A stretch of 64,000 bases of DNA from Pseudescherichia vulneris NBRC 102420 (GTDB lineage Bacteria; Pseudomonadota; Gammaproteobacteria; Enterobacterales; Enterobacteriaceae). The stretch is from positions 148,766-212,765 of the forward strand of contig NZ_BBMZ01000010.1 of NCBI RefSeq assembly GCF_000759795.1. The letters are read 5' to 3'. The notes beneath the pieces were generated by a model. That model saw only the letters and a program-made list of their open reading frames with translations, was not told the origin of the DNA and searched no databases. A program made the position numbers and the translations under genes. Each line of letters starts with the position of its first letter. The stretch's first letter is position 1. Shown in pieces: positions 1-13,178 of the stretch.

Positions 1-1004
1 TGACCCATGCTGGTGATCAGATCGCCATGGTTGACCGGATCCAGTTCGTTAGAACGCTGGGCCAGCATCGACTGGGTGATCACCAGTTCGCCAACCAGGT
101 TAATCAGCTGGTCCACTTTTTCAACGGCAACGCGGATGCTGGTAGATTCGCTCACGCGGGCCGGTTTCTCAGCGCGCTCCTGACGGGCGGCAGGCTGCTC
201 GCGCGGTGCGCTTGCTGCAACCGGGGCAGCCACTACCGGCTGGGCGACCGGCGTCGGGGCAGCAGGTGCAGCCTCGGTGACGGCGGCCGCTGCTGGCGCA
301 TCGGTAAAGCTGATCTGATCCGGCTCGATCACGAAGCACAGCACGGCAATCAGGTCATCTTCACTCACGCCGCCTTCCAGCGTCGCGCTCAGAGAATCCG
401 CGCCTTTGACGACGTCGCTAAGGGTGGCCAGGTTTTTCAGCTCGTCTTCCAGCAGGTTGACTTCGCCCTCTTTCAGACGCGACAGGACAATACGCAGTTT
501 GCCATCGTTTGCAGCCGCAGGCGCGGCGGCGGACGCGGTATCAGCGACGGCCTGGGCATTATCGACAACGGTCAGCTTAGCGCCACCGGCCGCAGCGGAA
601 GGCTCTTCGCCTTTCGCTTCCAGCGCCAGCTGGCGCAGCGCATTGCAGATATACTCAAAGCTGGCAGCATCTGGCTCTTGCGAGCTTTTATAGGCGTCGA
701 GCTGTTCCTGCATAATATCTTTGGTTTCCAAAAACAGGTTAATAATGTCGGTATTGAGCTGCATCTCTCCGCGCCGGGCCTCATCCAGCAGGTTTTCCAT
801 CAGGTGCGTGGTCTCCTGCAAAATGGTAAAGCCAAACGTGCCTGCTCCCCCCTTTATGGAGTGAGCCGCACGAAAGATGGCATTGAGCTGCTCTGAATCG
901 GGCGCTTCCGGCACCAGGTCCAGCAGGTGTTGCTCCATGTCAGCCAACAACTCGTCAGCTTCATCAAAAAACGTCTGATAAAAATCGCTAATATCCATGC
1001 TCAC
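1..1004 (-). CDS. cheA: Chemotaxis histidine kinase CheA, N-terminal part (cut by window edge)
   Basis: CheA autophosphorylates and passes phosphate to CheY and CheB in the chemoreceptor array. About 334 N-terminal residues are visible: the P1 phosphotransfer domain with the phospho-accepting His48 in an AAHSIKGG motif, the P2 CheY-binding domain, an unusually Ala/Pro-rich linker near residues 235-290, and the start of the P3 dimerisation helices. I chose the GTG at 1004, which has a GAGGT ribosome-binding site and gives MSMDIS as in E. coli. An internal ATG at 998 could start a second, shorter form. It follows motB by 4 bp in the mot-che operon. The kinase and P5 domains lie outside the window. 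Identity is certain; only the 5' part is seen. Confidence 0.95.
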   Translation of the reverse strand, partial: MSMDISDFYQTFFDEADELLADMEQHLLDLVPEAPDSEQLNAIFRAAHSIKGGAGTFGFTILQETTHLMENLLDEARRGEMQLNTDIINLFLETKDIMQEQLDAYKSSQEPDAASFEYICNALRQLALEAKGEEPSAAAGGAKLTVVDNAQAVADTASAAAPAAANDGKLRIVLSRLKEGEVNLLEDELKNLATLSDVVKGADSLSATLEGGVSEDDLIAVLCFVIEPDQISFTDAPAAAAVTEAAPAAPTPVAQPVVAAPVAASAPREQPAARQERAEKPARVSESTSIRVAVEKVDQLINLVGELVITQSMLAQRSNELDPVNHGDLITSMG

Positions 1005-1008
1005 GCTA

Positions 1009-1938
1009 TCACCTCGGATCGGGTTGTGGCGATGTGGGAACGGTCGCCTGAGGCTGTGCCCCCGGCTGTTGTAATACACTTACCGGCTCGTTTTGGCTTT
1101 CGGCGTTTTCGTGCAGAATTGCCTGTTCTGCTTGTCTATTGAGTACTAAAAGACTGATACGACGGTTAATGGCGTCATCAGATCCTTTGTCGCTCAGGCG
1201 CATGGTGGCGGCCATGCCGACCACGCGCAGCACTTTCCCGTCGTCCAGCCCGCCTACAACCAGCTCGCGCCGTGAGGCGTTAGCACGGTCGGCAGAGAGC
1301 TCCCAGTTGCTGTAGCCGCGCTCGCCGTTGGCATACGGGAAGTCATCGGTGTGGCCGGAGAGGCTGATACGGTTCGGAATGTTATTTAGCACCGGCGCAA
1401 TCGCGCGTAGGATATCGCGCATGTACGGCTCCACCTCGGCGCTGCCGGTTTTAAACATCGGTCGGTTTTGGCTATCGATAATCTGAATACGCAGCCCCTC
1501 CTGCACCAGGTCAATCTTCAGGTGCGGACGCAGCGCGCGCAGCTTTGGATCGGCCTCGATCAGCTGATCGAGATCGCCGCGCAGCTTGCTCAAACGAGAC
1601 TGCTCCATCTTCTGGCGTAGATCTTCGACGTTAGGCTGGCGCTGCACCTCCCCTTTCTGCTGGGTGACGTCATCGCCGCCGCCAGGAATGGGGCTATCGC
1701 TGTTGGAGATCCGCGGGCCACCGGCAATGGAGGTCGCCAACGGGGTGCGGAAGTACTCCGCAATCTGGATCAGCTCTTTCGGACTGGAGATAGAGATCAG
1801 CCACATCACCAGGAAGAATGCCATCATTGCCGTCATAAAATCGGCGTAGGCGATCTTCCAGGATCCGTGCGAGCCGCCTCCGTGCCCCTTATGCTTGCGC
1901 CGTTTTACAACGACAATAGGATGGGCCTGGTTTTTCAT
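1009..1938 (-). CDS. motB: Flagellar stator protein MotB
   Basis: MotB anchors the MotA/MotB proton channel to peptidoglycan and carries the proton-binding Asp of the motor. The 309-residue protein has a basic N-terminus, one membrane segment at about residues 29-50 with the essential Asp33 in a [11 protein letters not shown] motif, a plug and linker, and a C-terminal OmpA-like peptidoglycan-binding domain (about 150-270). The start overlaps the motA stop by 4 bp (ATGA), indicating translational coupling. The Pro/Gln-rich tail is normal for the family. It lies in the sigma-28-dependent motA-motB-cheA operon. Confidence 0.97.
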   Translation of the reverse strand: MKNQAHPIVVVKRRKHKGHGGGSHGSWKIAYADFMTAMMAFFLVMWLISISSPKELIQIAEYFRTPLATSIAGGPRISNSDSPIPGGGDDVTQQKGEVQRQPNVEDLRQKMEQSRLSKLRGDLDQLIEADPKLRALRPHLKIDLVQEGLRIQIIDSQNRPMFKTGSAEVEPYMRDILRAIAPVLNNIPNRISLSGHTDDFPYANGERGYSNWELSADRANASRRELVVGGLDDGKVLRVVGMAATMRLSDKGSDDAINRRISLLVLNRQAEQAILHENAESQNEPVSVLQQPGAQPQATVPTSPQPDPR

Positions 1939-2822
1939 GCGTCCTCAGTCGTGGTCTGCTGGTTTGGGTTACGGACCGCGCGGACGTGCTCATCCAGTTC
2001 GATAAAGGACGGTCGCTCGCTGGAGTAGAGCGTTTTGCGGCCAAATTCAACGGCAATCGGTGGCGCATAGCCATTCAGGTTGGAGAGCAGCGTGATCTTG
2101 ACGCACTGCATCATCTTGGTGGTTTCCGCGCTCTTCTGGCGCAGCACGGTTGCCAGCGGCGAGATAAAACCGTAGGCCAGCAGAATACCGAGGAAGGTCC
2201 CTACCATCGCATGGGCGATCAGTGCCCCCAGCTCAGCCGCCGGGCGATCCGCCGAGGCCAGGGCGTGAACCACACCCATGACCGCCGCCACGATACCGAA
2301 CGCCGGCAGCGAGTCGCCGACCATGGCCAGGCTGTTTGCTGGCACTTCGGCTTCGCTCTCGTGGGTCTCGATCTCTTCGTCCATCAGCGCTTCGATTTCG
2401 AAGGTGTTCATATTGCCGCTGATGATCAGGCGCAGATAGTCGACGATAAATTCCAGCATCACCGGATCGGCAAGGATCCGCGGATAGTTGGCAAAAATTT
2501 CGCTCTCTTTTGGATTCTCAATGTCACGCTCCAGGGAGAACATCCCCTGCTGGCGCGACTTGGCCATCAGGCGATAGAGCAGCGCCAGAAGATCCATGTA
2601 GACAGCTTTTGTGTATTTGGAGCGACGAAACAGCAAGGGAAGCGCCTTAAGCGTTCCTTTGATGGCTTTGCCGTTATTACCCACAATAAACGCACCCACG
2701 CCCGCGCCGCCGATAATAATCAGCTCAGCCGGTTGATAAAGTGCCCCAAGGTGTCCGCCGGTCATCATGTAACCGCCAAAGACTGTACCGAGAACAACAA
2801 GGTAACCTAATAAGATCAGCAC
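1935..2822 (-). CDS. motA: Flagellar stator protein MotA
   Basis: MotA forms the ring of the proton-driven stator that turns the flagellar rotor. The protein has 295 residues, the usual length. It has four predicted membrane segments (about residues 2-20, 34-51, 170-190 and 200-220) and a long cytoplasmic loop whose charged residues contact FliG. The GTG start at 2822 matches the enterobacterial motA start and has an AAGGAT site upstream. Its promoter appears to lie inside flhC (see 2992-3018), with a terminator hairpin between promoter and gene, so part of the transcript probably ends early. Confidence 0.97.
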   Translation of the reverse strand: MLILLGYLVVLGTVFGGYMMTGGHLGALYQPAELIIIGGAGVGAFIVGNNGKAIKGTLKALPLLFRRSKYTKAVYMDLLALLYRLMAKSRQQGMFSLERDIENPKESEIFANYPRILADPVMLEFIVDYLRLIISGNMNTFEIEALMDEEIETHESEAEVPANSLAMVGDSLPAFGIVAAVMGVVHALASADRPAAELGALIAHAMVGTFLGILLAYGFISPLATVLRQKSAETTKMMQCVKITLLSNLNGYAPPIAVEFGRKTLYSSERPSFIELDEHVRAVRNPNQQTTTEDA

Positions 2823-2892
2823 GACATCATCCTTCCGCTGTTGACTAAGGCAAGGAAAAACAGTTTCTTAGGGTCTAACCCAACGGGGAGGC

Positions 2893-2925
2893 AAAAAAAA
2901 GCAGCGGTAATTGCTTACCGCTGCT
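2893..2925 (-). terminator. Intrinsic terminator after flhC
   Basis: Read on the minus strand, an AGCAGCGGT/ACCGCTGCT stem with a small loop is followed by eight T residues. It lies between flhC and motA, so it ends flhDC transcripts and probably the MotR-like RNA. Read-through is needed for motA expression. Confidence 0.8.
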
Positions 2926-2985
2926 GGAGTGTTACCCACGCCGTTACGTTAAACAGCCTGTTTGATCTGTTCATCCAGCAGTTGT
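2893..2985 (-). ncRNA. motR: MotR-like sigma-28-dependent small RNA upstream of motA
   Basis: A near-consensus sigma-28 promoter inside the 3' end of flhC (2992-3018) and a strong intrinsic terminator (2893-2925) bracket a transcript of about 92 nt that covers the end of flhC and the flhC-motA gap. In E. coli the Hfq-binding RNA MotR has the same position, promoter class and size. The sequence shows promoter and terminator; transcription and identity with MotR are inferred. The 5' end is estimated from promoter spacing. Confidence 0.6.
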
Positions 2986-3527
2986 GGAATAATATCGGCA
3001 GCTTCCGGGGAAAGTTTACGTCTTTTTACGGCCCTGGACGGCGGCTGGCATAAACTGCAGGCAAAACTCCCAACGGGCTGGTGAGCATGGGTAATAAAAT
3101 TACCGTTGCAGCAGTTGCAGCTTGAAAGTTGCAGCATACCGCTCTCAACAAAACGGACTAATGTCCAGGCACGCGTCAGGGCTAACAACGGCCCCTCTTC
3201 CGGCTGCGGGCACTGTTCCAGATAGAGGCGATAGGCTTTAATCACCGCATCAACGCCGCTGCACAGGCCTGTTTTGAGCAAAAATTGCCAGGCGTTGCAG
3301 AACATTGAGGCATGAATATTCTGTTCCCACGTCATAAACCAGTCGGTTGAAAAAGGGAGCATCCCTTTCGGCGGCGGGCTACCACGAAGTTCTTTGTAGA
3401 GTTTGATGAGGCGGCCACGGCTGAGCTGCGTTTCGCTTTCCAGCATTTGCAAACGCGCGCCCAGCGTAATCAGTTCCATCGCGAGTTGAATATCACGCGC
3501 TTCCTGGACAATGCTCTTTTCAGTCAT
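2949..3527 (-). CDS. flhC: Flagellar master regulator subunit FlhC
   Basis: FlhC joins FlhD in the FlhD4C2 activator that turns on class II flagellar operons; FlhC makes most of the DNA contacts and binds zinc. The protein has the standard 192 residues. The zinc cysteines are visible at about C137, C140, C157 and C160 (SSCNCCNG and FACSLC). The gene starts 2 bp after flhD ends, typical of the coupled flhDC operon. Its 3' end also contains a sigma-28 promoter for the motA side, so this coding region carries an embedded regulatory signal. Confidence 0.97.
   Translation of the reverse strand: MTEKSIVQEARDIQLAMELITLGARLQMLESETQLSRGRLIKLYKELRGSPPPKGMLPFSTDWFMTWEQNIHASMFCNAWQFLLKTGLCSGVDAVIKAYRLYLEQCPQPEEGPLLALTRAWTLVRFVESGMLQLSSCNCCNGNFITHAHQPVGSFACSLCQPPSRAVKRRKLSPEAADIIPQLLDEQIKQAV
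2992..3018 (-). promoter_or_regulatory. Sigma-28 promoter inside flhC for motA/MotR
   Basis: On the minus strand the sequence reads TAAACTTT, 11 bp spacer, GCCGATAT, against the consensus TAAAGTTT-N11-GCCGATAA (one mismatch in each half). It lies in the flhC coding region, about 170 bp before motA, as known for E. coli. Expected to be driven by FliA. Confidence 0.8.
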
Positions 3528-3529
3528 TA

Positions 3530-3883
3530 TTAAGCCCTTTTCTTCCGGGACGTTGCATCAGCACCCTGGTTGCTCTCATTGAGCAAACGCGTCGAGAGCA
3601 AAATACCGGTATGGACCTGCTGGAGGTCATCCACGCGAGACTCCTGCGTCAGACGGGTAATGGTTTGATGACTGTCGAAACGGAACTGACAGATTAGCTG
3701 ATTGGTTTCAGCTAATTTCACCATCTGCGGGAGTGATAACTCACCCATGGTAGATGCCATCTCTTCGCTCATGCCCAGACGGAACATAGCGGAGGCTTTA
3801 TCTTGACTAATCAAACGCTGTGCGAGCAGTAAATATGACAGGTTGATGTCATAAATATGTTTCAGCAACTCGGATGTATGCAT
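3530..3883 (-). CDS. flhD: Flagellar master regulator subunit FlhD
   Basis: FlhD is the partner of FlhC in the heterohexameric activator of class II flagellar genes. The 117 residues form the all-helical FlhD fold; the sequence beginning MHTSELL is highly conserved, with the HQTITRLTQ region near the middle. An ATG three codons upstream (3892) is also possible; I prefer 3883 because it matches the 116-residue E. coli protein and sits 5 bp after a GGATGG site. No IS element interrupts the upstream region, a frequent hot spot in this family. Confidence 0.96.
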   Translation of the reverse strand: MHTSELLKHIYDINLSYLLLAQRLISQDKASAMFRLGMSEEMASTMGELSLPQMVKLAETNQLICQFRFDSHQTITRLTQESRVDDLQQVHTGILLSTRLLNESNQGADATSRKKRA

Positions 3884-4075
3884 TTTTCCCATCCAGAATA
3901 ACCAACTAGTGTCTTATGCGGTCAAGCCGCACCCCGTGATGTCGCCGGGAAAAAAACCCGGTATTAAAAAAGATAAGGCGAAATGCATCGTTTGAACTTA
4001 GTTGTTTTACGTGACGGCGATCGCATTGTCTGCCACCTCTCTCCGTCACGCTTTCAATCAATTCTTACAATTTAC

Positions 4076-4089
4076 TAAGATTTTTCTTA
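4076..4089 (-). promoter_or_regulatory. RcsAB-like box in flhDC leader
   Basis: On the minus strand TAAGAAAAATCTTA matches the RcsAB consensus TAAGAATATTCCTA at 11 of 14 positions. It lies in the flhDC leader where RcsAB represses motility in E. coli. Matched by eye; binding not tested. Confidence 0.55.
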
Positions 4090-4156
4090 AATCGACGCAA
4101 CTGTACTCGTGACCCGTAGGACATACAATTGGCTGCGGTGAATAATTTGGAAATAA

Positions 4157-4172
4157 TGTGATCTAGGTCACA
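4157..4172. promoter_or_regulatory. CRP-binding site upstream of flhDC
   Basis: The sequence is TGTGA-TCTAGG-TCACA, a complete CRP half-site pair with the right 6 bp spacing. flhDC is a known CRP-activated operon in enterics, and the site lies roughly 270 bp before flhD, consistent with the long leader. It could also act on uspC. Confidence 0.8.
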
Positions 4173-4675
4173 TAATTTACGTGAATATTTTAAAGAAATC
4201 CATACTTTTGACTTAGTGATTGTTCATTTTTTATACAATGAAGGGCCTTTTCTATTCCTTTTCGGCGAATAGTCATTCAGTTTTATGTGTTAACTGGTGA
4301 CCAGTCATCAGACCTCGGACTTTATAGGACACCTGAAGGTGCCATTGGCTTTATAAGCGTGTGGTTATTTAAAAAAATCATTATTAATCAGGAGATTAAA
4401 GCGCAGCTAAACTTATTTCTCAAACTTGTAAAATGATTGCAAATTTGTTAATAGTTGGTGAAGAACCGCGAGCAATGCATAATATAATGTGCCAAATTTC
4501 CATTAAGTCGTTCAATTTTGTTAACATATCAGCCGATGGCGCTATTCCATGCGCTGGAATAATTAGTGAATATTTATGATAATGTTCACAGGTTTGTCAC
4601 ACTTTTTTGCTTGCACGCTTTGTAAAAAGAAGGTAAAGATACGTCAAGGGTTCATTCTCCATAAAGGAGCGAGAT

Positions 4676-5104
4676 ATGAGCTATTCTCATCTGTTGGTTG
4701 CGGTTGCCGTTAACTCAGAAAGCCATTTACTGCTTAAAAAAGCCGTATCCATTGCCCGTCCCTATCAAGCACGCATTAGTCTGCTTACCCTCACTCACGA
4801 TCCCGAAATATATAATCAGTTTGCTGCGCCGATGATGGAAAACCTGCGCGATCTCATGCAGGAGGAGACGCAGCTGTTTATGAATGAACTCATTGCGCAA
4901 GTCGATTATCCCATTGCTGAAACGATTATTGCCTCAGGCGCGCTGAGTGAGAATATTGTTCATCTTTGTGAGCGAGACGGGATCGATCTGGTTATTTATG
5001 GTAACCATAATCAGCGCTATTTTTCGCGGGCGGCCTGTTCGGCTAAGGGTGTGGTGGGAGCAAGTAAGGTTGACGTGCTGCTGGTACCGCTAAGAGATGA
5101 ATAG
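4676..5104 (+). CDS. uspC: Universal stress protein UspC
   Basis: UspC is a cytoplasmic universal stress protein of the alpha/beta Usp fold, linked in E. coli to stress resistance, motility and KdpD signalling. The 142 residues start MSYSHLLVAVAV after an AAGGAG ribosome-binding site. A typical GxxG(9x)G(S/T) ATP loop is not evident (GNHNQRYFSR replaces it), which places it with the UspC/UspA class rather than ATP-binding UspFG. It is divergent from flhDC and convergent with otsA, the usual context. Confidence 0.95.
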   Translation: MSYSHLLVAVAVNSESHLLLKKAVSIARPYQARISLLTLTHDPEIYNQFAAPMMENLRDLMQEETQLFMNELIAQVDYPIAETIIASGALSENIVHLCERDGIDLVIYGNHNQRYFSRAACSAKGVVGASKVDVLLVPLRDE

Positions 5105-5135
5105 CGCCCCCGCCGCAGCGGGAGCGCAGGCGTGT

Positions 5136-8507
<3,372 letters not shown>

Positions 8508-8518
8508 ACTCTCCTTAC

Positions 8519-10033
8519 TCAGGCAACGGCCTGACTCACTTTAGGCATGGCGAGGCTTAGCGCCTGTTTTTCGTCTGCTTCGCCGTGCAGCAGCTCGCCG
8601 GCGATCTCCCCTTCCCGCATCACCAAAATGCGATCGGCGACGCCGAGCACTTCCGGCAGGTCGCTGGAGGCAAACAGTACCGCTACGCCGCGTGACGCCA
8701 GGGCGTAGATAACGTTGTAGATCTCATGCTTCGCGCCCACGTCTATGCCACGCGTCGGCTCATCGAGCAAAATGACCTTCATCTCTTCCGAGAGCCAGCG
8801 GCCAAGAATGGCTTTCTGCTGGTTCCCGCCGGAGAGATTCATAATCAGCTGCTCAGCGCCGGGGGTTTTGATATTAAGGGAGCGAATATGGTGGTCGGCG
8901 TTTTCCACCTCCCAGCCGTCGTTAATCAGACATCCAGCGCGAACGGACTTGCGTCGGGCGCTGATGTTGATGTTGTCACGCACGGAGTGGACGGGAATAA
9001 TACCTTCGGCTTTACGATCCTCGGGACAGAGCATCATCCCGGCGCGAATGGCGTGGGCCGGCTTTTGAATAGTCAGCGGCTTGCCGTCGATGATTAGCTG
9101 GCCTGCGGTGATGCGCGTGCCGCCGAACAGCCCCTTCATCAGTTCGCTGCGCCCGGCTCCCACCAGCCCAAACAGGCCGACGATTTCGCCGCGCCGCACC
9201 GAAAAGCTTACGGGATGACGCACGCCGGGGGCTTTAACCCCCTCCAGGCGCAGCATCTCCGCGCCGTACTCTCGCGGCTGCCAGCCGTAGATGTCGCCAA
9301 GATCGCGCCCGACCATCGCCTGCACCAGCGAGTCGTGGTTGACCTGCTGCATATCGTCAAAGGTACGCACGTAGCGCCCGTCTTTAAAGACGGTGATAGC
9401 GTCGCTGAGGGCAAAAATCTCCTCCATACGGTGGGAAACGTAGAGGATCACCCGTCCCTCATTGCGCAGCTCGCGGATCACCCGAAACAGGTTGTCGATC
9501 TCCCGCGCCGAGAGCGAGCTGGTCGGCTCATCGAAGGCGATCACTTTCGCGTTGCGCGCCAGCGCCTTGGCAATCTCGACCATCTGCCACTGGCCGATGG
9601 AGAGATATTTCAGCGGCGTCTGCGGATCGATATCCAGCCCAAGATGCTCCAGCTGGAGGTGGGCTTCATAGTTCAGCAGGGAACGATTCACCAGCCCGCC
9701 CTTCTGCGGCAGCTGGCCAAGATAGATATTTTCCGCGACGGTCATCTCGGGAACCAGATGCAGCTCCTGATAGATGATCGCCACCCCGGCATTCAGCGCG
9801 GCAGTGGTGTCGGCAAAGCTGACCTCTTTCCCCTGCAGCACCAGCGTGCCAGCGGAGGGGGCATAGTTGCCGCTAAGAATTTTTAACAGCGTCGATTTAC
9901 CCGCGCCGTTCTCCCCCATCAGGGCGTGCACCTGACCGGCATAGCAGTCGAAGCTGATGTCGCTCAGGGCTTTCACGCCGGGGAAGGTTTTGCTAATACC
10001 ACGGAAAGAGAGATATGGAGTTGACTGTTGCAT
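8519..10033 (-). CDS. araG: L-arabinose ABC transporter ATP-binding protein AraG
   Basis: AraG powers L-arabinose import. At 504 residues it is the usual double ABC-ATPase: the first domain has Walker [10 protein letters not shown] (about 37-45), signature LSIGQWQ and DEPTSS; the second has the degenerate Walker [10 protein letters not shown] typical of this family and signature LSGGNQQ. The start at 10033 ([10 protein letters not shown]) matches the family; a Met six codons upstream was rejected for that reason. Middle gene of araFGH. Confidence 0.97.
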   Translation of the reverse strand: MQQSTPYLSFRGISKTFPGVKALSDISFDCYAGQVHALMGENGAGKSTLLKILSGNYAPSAGTLVLQGKEVSFADTTAALNAGVAIIYQELHLVPEMTVAENIYLGQLPQKGGLVNRSLLNYEAHLQLEHLGLDIDPQTPLKYLSIGQWQMVEIAKALARNAKVIAFDEPTSSLSAREIDNLFRVIRELRNEGRVILYVSHRMEEIFALSDAITVFKDGRYVRTFDDMQQVNHDSLVQAMVGRDLGDIYGWQPREYGAEMLRLEGVKAPGVRHPVSFSVRRGEIVGLFGLVGAGRSELMKGLFGGTRITAGQLIIDGKPLTIQKPAHAIRAGMMLCPEDRKAEGIIPVHSVRDNINISARRKSVRAGCLINDGWEVENADHHIRSLNIKTPGAEQLIMNLSGGNQQKAILGRWLSEEMKVILLDEPTRGIDVGAKHEIYNVIYALASRGVAVLFASSDLPEVLGVADRILVMREGEIAGELLHGEADEKQALSLAMPKVSQAVA

Positions 10034-10119
10034 AACGTCTCCGTGACGCATTTATGGTACGACTGGCCCCTCACCCGGCGTTTTAAGCCAGTGGTGAAGG
10101 GCGCAACCAACGGCGCGAA

Positions 10120-11109
10120 TTACTTCACGCCTAGCCCTTTCTTCGCTAACTCTTCTTTAAAGTTGTCGCGGGTGATCAGCACCACGTCGGTCACCGCGGT
10201 GAACTTCGGCGGCTCGACGCCTTTTTCCACCCAGTTGTAGAGCATTTCGCTGGTCTTATAGCCATGGACGTCCGGGCTTGGCAGCAGCGAGCCGTAGAAG
10301 CCGGTACCCTGGGCCTTAGAGAGCTCGCTCACGGCGTCAACGCCGTTAATACCGATACCGATCACGTCGGCAGCTTTGAAGCCCTGCCCTTCGGTCGCGC
10401 GAACGCCGCCCAGCACGGTGTTGTCGTTCATGCCGACCACCAGCCAGTGTTTCACTTCAGGATGCTGAACCAGCAGGGAGTTGCCGGCATCAAACGCACC
10501 GGGAATATCGTTGGATTTGGTCGGGACCTTATAGATCTGTTTCTCCGGGAAGCCTGCAGCTTTCAGGGCATCCATTGAGCCAGAGGTGCGGCGACGGGCG
10601 GTATCCAGCTCGTCGGCGGTGATCGCCATTACGCCGGTCTCTTTCACATCCCAGCCGCGTTTCTGCATCTCTTTATACAGCTCCTGCCCCTGGCGAGCGC
10701 CAATCTCGCTGGCGGCCATCATTACCAGCGGTACGGTCTCCATCGGCTTGCCTTTGGCGTTGACGAACTGATCGTCCACGGCAATGACCTTCATGTCATA
10801 GCCGCGTGCTTTGGCGACAATCGCTGAACCCAGCTTGGGATCCGGGGTGCAGATAACAAACCCTTTTGCTCCGCTGGCAGCCAGACTATCGATGGCGTTC
10901 AGCGTTTTCTCACCGTCCGGCACGGCAATTTTAATGACCTCGAAACCTAAATCTTTACCTGCCTTATCAGCGAATTTCCACTCTGTCTGGAACCACGGCT
11001 CTTCGGGCTGCTTAACCAAAAAACCGAGTTTCATCGTCTCGGCGATAGCGGATTGTGACATAACGGCAGCTAAACCAATGGCCGCCAGCGCTTTAGTGAA
11101 TTTGTGCAT
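10120..11109 (-). CDS. araF: L-arabinose-binding periplasmic protein AraF
   Basis: AraF binds L-arabinose in the periplasm and delivers it to AraGH. The 329 residues begin with a Sec signal peptide (MHKFTKALAAIGL...), probably cut after AIA at about residue 23, followed by a two-lobed type I periplasmic-binding fold. Length and sequence match the family. It is the first gene of the operon, with AraC-like sites upstream, so it should respond to arabinose and CRP. Confidence 0.97.
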   Translation of the reverse strand: MHKFTKALAAIGLAAVMSQSAIAETMKLGFLVKQPEEPWFQTEWKFADKAGKDLGFEVIKIAVPDGEKTLNAIDSLAASGAKGFVICTPDPKLGSAIVAKARGYDMKVIAVDDQFVNAKGKPMETVPLVMMAASEIGARQGQELYKEMQKRGWDVKETGVMAITADELDTARRRTSGSMDALKAAGFPEKQIYKVPTKSNDIPGAFDAGNSLLVQHPEVKHWLVVGMNDNTVLGGVRATEGQGFKAADVIGIGINGVDAVSELSKAQGTGFYGSLLPSPDVHGYKTSEMLYNWVEKGVEPPKFTAVTDVVLITRDNFKEELAKKGLGVK

Positions 11110-11333
11110 GGTTTACTCCAGCTTTAACGCTTTTTTATGTAGGGAATGAGAGTTTATGAGCTGTCTAATCAGCCTTAAAACAAGGCATTAGCACACGTCT
11201 ATCAGGAGATGCTATTGCTGAAGAGTAGTTTTAGCGGGAAATTGATTCTCCATAGGAGAGCGCCATCACACCGCAGAATTACAGTAAAAGCGTGCATAAA
11301 TTCAGCGAATATCTTCATAAGAATTGGCGTATT

Positions 11334-11373
11334 TGTCAGACAAATCCATAGGGGTATAGCAGCATTGTCCATC
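11334..11373 (+). promoter_or_regulatory. Candidate AraC-binding sites upstream of araF
   Basis: Two segments resemble the AraC pattern TAGC-N7-TCCATA: TGTC-N7-TCCATA at 11334-11350 and TAGC-N7-TCCATC at 11357-11373. A weaker match lies at 11303-11319. Start-to-start spacing is 23 bp rather than the 21 bp of the araBAD I1-I2 sites. They lie about 225-265 bp before the araF start. The 11110-11425 gap has no gene. Confidence 0.5.
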
Positions 11374-11425
11374 AGGCCAGCCAGCTTATCCTTGTGGCCT
11401 GACGGGGGGTAGTGAGAAAGAATTG

Positions 11426-11983
11426 TTAAAGCGGATAGTAGATATGATCTGCGTGGTCGCGCACGGGGGCATCATCACCCAACAGGCGCGTTGAGACGGC
11501 AAAGGCAAAATCGAACACCCGGCCTAATCCCTTGCCGCTAATCAGATTCCCATCCTCTACGACGGCGGCATCGACATAGTGACCGTCGGTCACGGTTTCA
11601 TACAGATCGCCTGAACAGACGTAGCGCCGCCCCTTCAGCAGACCGTTACCTCCCAGCACCCGCGCGGCTGCCGAGCAGATAGGACAGATAAGCTTCTCGG
11701 CCTCGTCATGACGGGTAACAAAGGCGATAACCTCTGCGTTCGCCGCGAGGTTGACGCTCCCCTCCGGCCCGCCGGGCAGAACAACGGCGTCGTAAAGTGT
11801 ATCCATGCGCTCACTCAGAACCGCGTCAGCCACCATAGGAATAGCGTGATAGCTCACTACCGCGCGAGAGGTGGCACAGGCCAGGGTTTCAACCTCAATG
11901 TGCAACCGGCGTAGTATATCAATGGTCACTATGGCTTCCGCCTCTTCAAAACCGGGGGCCAGCAGCACCGCAACTCTTTTCAT
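11426..11983 (-). CDS. DJ-1/PfpI family protein
   Basis: This is a small cytoplasmic member of the DJ-1/YajL family, whose members act as glyoxalases, chaperones or protective enzymes; the substrate here is unknown. The expected acidic residue (Glu16 in PGFEEAE) and the nucleophilic cysteine (Cys103 in PICSAA, at the nucleophile elbow) are both present. The start at 11983 (MKRVAVLL) has an AAGGAG ribosome-binding site, giving 185 residues. The gene sits between araF and ftnB, where E. coli has none, so it is a lineage-specific insertion or retention. It is distinct from yajL by its own sequence. Confidence 0.85.
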   Translation of the reverse strand: MKRVAVLLAPGFEEAEAIVTIDILRRLHIEVETLACATSRAVVSYHAIPMVADAVLSERMDTLYDAVVLPGGPEGSVNLAANAEVIAFVTRHDEAEKLICPICSAAARVLGGNGLLKGRRYVCSGDLYETVTDGHYVDAAVVEDGNLISGKGLGRVFDFAFAVSTRLLGDDAPVRDHADHIYYPL

Positions 11984-12192
11984 CTCCAACTCCTTCATAT
12001 TTAAAGAAACCCTCCATGACATACATTCAGCCATGAATGTAAGCCACTATTTTTATTAAGATTATTATTTTCGCTGGCTGAAAAGTGTCTGCTGGATCAC
12101 ATTTGTAAGATGAATAAATCTTTACGATCGTTTTGTCGATGCAGTACGGCTGATATTCATCGCAGCCCCATCCAGGACAGAAGGAGGTCATT

Positions 12193-12696
12193 ATGGCGAC
12201 GAGCGGCATGGCACAAAAACTCAACTCACAGGTTAACCTTGAGTTCCAGGCATCTAATCTCTGCCTTTCATTGAGTGAGTGGTGTTCAAAGCACGATCTA
12301 CCGGGTTCGGCAACGTTTCTCCGCGCGCAGGCGCAGGAGAAGGTAAATCTGATGATGCGCGTATTCGACTTTATGAAGCGCGCCGGTGCCTATCCCACGG
12401 TGAAAGCGAGGGAAAATGCGCACGATAACTTTAATTCTTTAGAAGAGCTGTTTCAGAAAGCCTTTGAAGAGTACACCGTGCGGTGTGAAATGCTGGCCCA
12501 GCTGAGTGAAGAGGCAAAAGCGGTAAAGGATGAAAAAACGCTTAACTTTTTGCGCGAGCTGGAGAAAGCAGAGCAGCAGGATGGTCTCCTGCTGCAACTG
12601 TTAATTAGCGAGATTCATCGCTCCCTGCGGGACGGGAAAAATATTGCCCAGACCGATCGGGCGCTGCTTAACGTGGTGAACTGCCGCAGGCACTAA
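12193..12696 (+). CDS. ftnB: Ferritin-like protein FtnB
   Basis: FtnB is the second bacterial ferritin-like protein of enterics, a four-helix bundle. The 167 residues and the pattern NSQVNLEFQASNLCLSLSEWC match the FtnB family; some ferroxidase-centre ligands of FtnA are replaced, as known for FtnB, so iron oxidation may be weak. A clear AGGAGG site precedes the ATG. In E. coli, ftnA lies a few genes away between yecR and tyrP; ftnA is absent from that spot here. Confidence 0.92.
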   Translation: MATSGMAQKLNSQVNLEFQASNLCLSLSEWCSKHDLPGSATFLRAQAQEKVNLMMRVFDFMKRAGAYPTVKARENAHDNFNSLEELFQKAFEEYTVRCEMLAQLSEEAKAVKDEKTLNFLRELEKAEQQDGLLLQLLISEIHRSLRDGKNIAQTDRALLNVVNCRRH

Positions 12697-12861
12697 CCCT
12701 TTACGCTACCCTTTCTGGCGGGAGTCTCTCCCGCCACTTCCCTGCTTTCCGGCGCAAACCTCAACGCAGGCGCAACGACGTTCCCCCTCGCCAGCAATAA
12801 AGAAAACATCCGTTTGAAAATAACAAAACAAAGGTTTACTTTATTTGCTTATATTCACACC

Positions 12862-13113
12862 TTAGTGCGTCTCTTCCTGCGGTGTAAATTTCAGCTCAAT
12901 TAAGGCAATGGCTTTCTGGATGGCACGTCGGGTCACCGGATCGGCCGCGGCCGGATGCGTGGTGAAGTCGATGGTTTTGAGTTGGTTAGCCATCTTCTCA
13001 CGCACCTCAACCGGAGCGATAACGTCAATGACGTCAAGGATCTGTTTGATCACCAGCTGGCACGCCACAACGTCGGACACCAGCTCCTGATCGGCGCTTA
13101 GATTTTGAGACAT
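12862..13113 (-). CDS. yecJ: YecJ family protein (DUF2766)
   Basis: This 83-residue acidic protein matches YecJ in length and across nearly its whole sequence ([16 protein letters not shown]...). Function is unknown. It is downstream of azuC on the same strand, separated by the azuC terminator, as in E. coli. It is in the expected place between ftnB and azuC. Confidence 0.9.
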   Translation of the reverse strand: MSQNLSADQELVSDVVACQLVIKQILDVIDVIAPVEVREKMANQLKTIDFTTHPAAADPVTRRAIQKAIALIELKFTPQEETH

Positions 13114-13137
13114 AGTTACTCCTGAGTTACAGAAACA

Positions 13138-13165
13138 AAAAAACCTGCCGCAGCAGGTTTTTTAT
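13138..13165 (-). terminator. Terminator of the AzuCR RNA
   Basis: An AAACCTGC/GCAGGTTT hairpin flanked by A-run and T-run follows azuC on the minus strand, 14 bp past its stop. It may also function on the plus strand. Confidence 0.75.
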
Positions 13166-13178
13166 CACAGCAACTTTA

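Larger units (their letters stand above)
3884..4675. other. flhDC-uspC intergenic control region
   Basis: About 780 bp of AT-rich DNA separates the divergently transcribed flhD and uspC. No credible gene is present. It holds the long flhDC leader, a perfect CRP palindrome (4157-4172) and a RcsAB-like box (4076-4089), and must contain the uspC promoter. Such a long control region is typical of flhDC, which integrates CRP, RcsAB, H-NS and other inputs. Confidence 0.75.

Noticed and set aside
27..896. Long plus-strand open frame opposite cheA
   Set aside because: It mirrors the cheA coding strand; the minus-strand product is clearly CheA with His48 and no homology supports the plus frame.
1986..2810. 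Long plus-strand frame opposite motA
   Set aside because: Antisense shadow of motA with no ribosome-binding site and no family resemblance.
12715..12740. GGCGGGAG/CTCCCGCC hairpin after ftnB as a terminator
   Set aside because: The stem is good but no T-run follows on either strand; left as a structural observation only.
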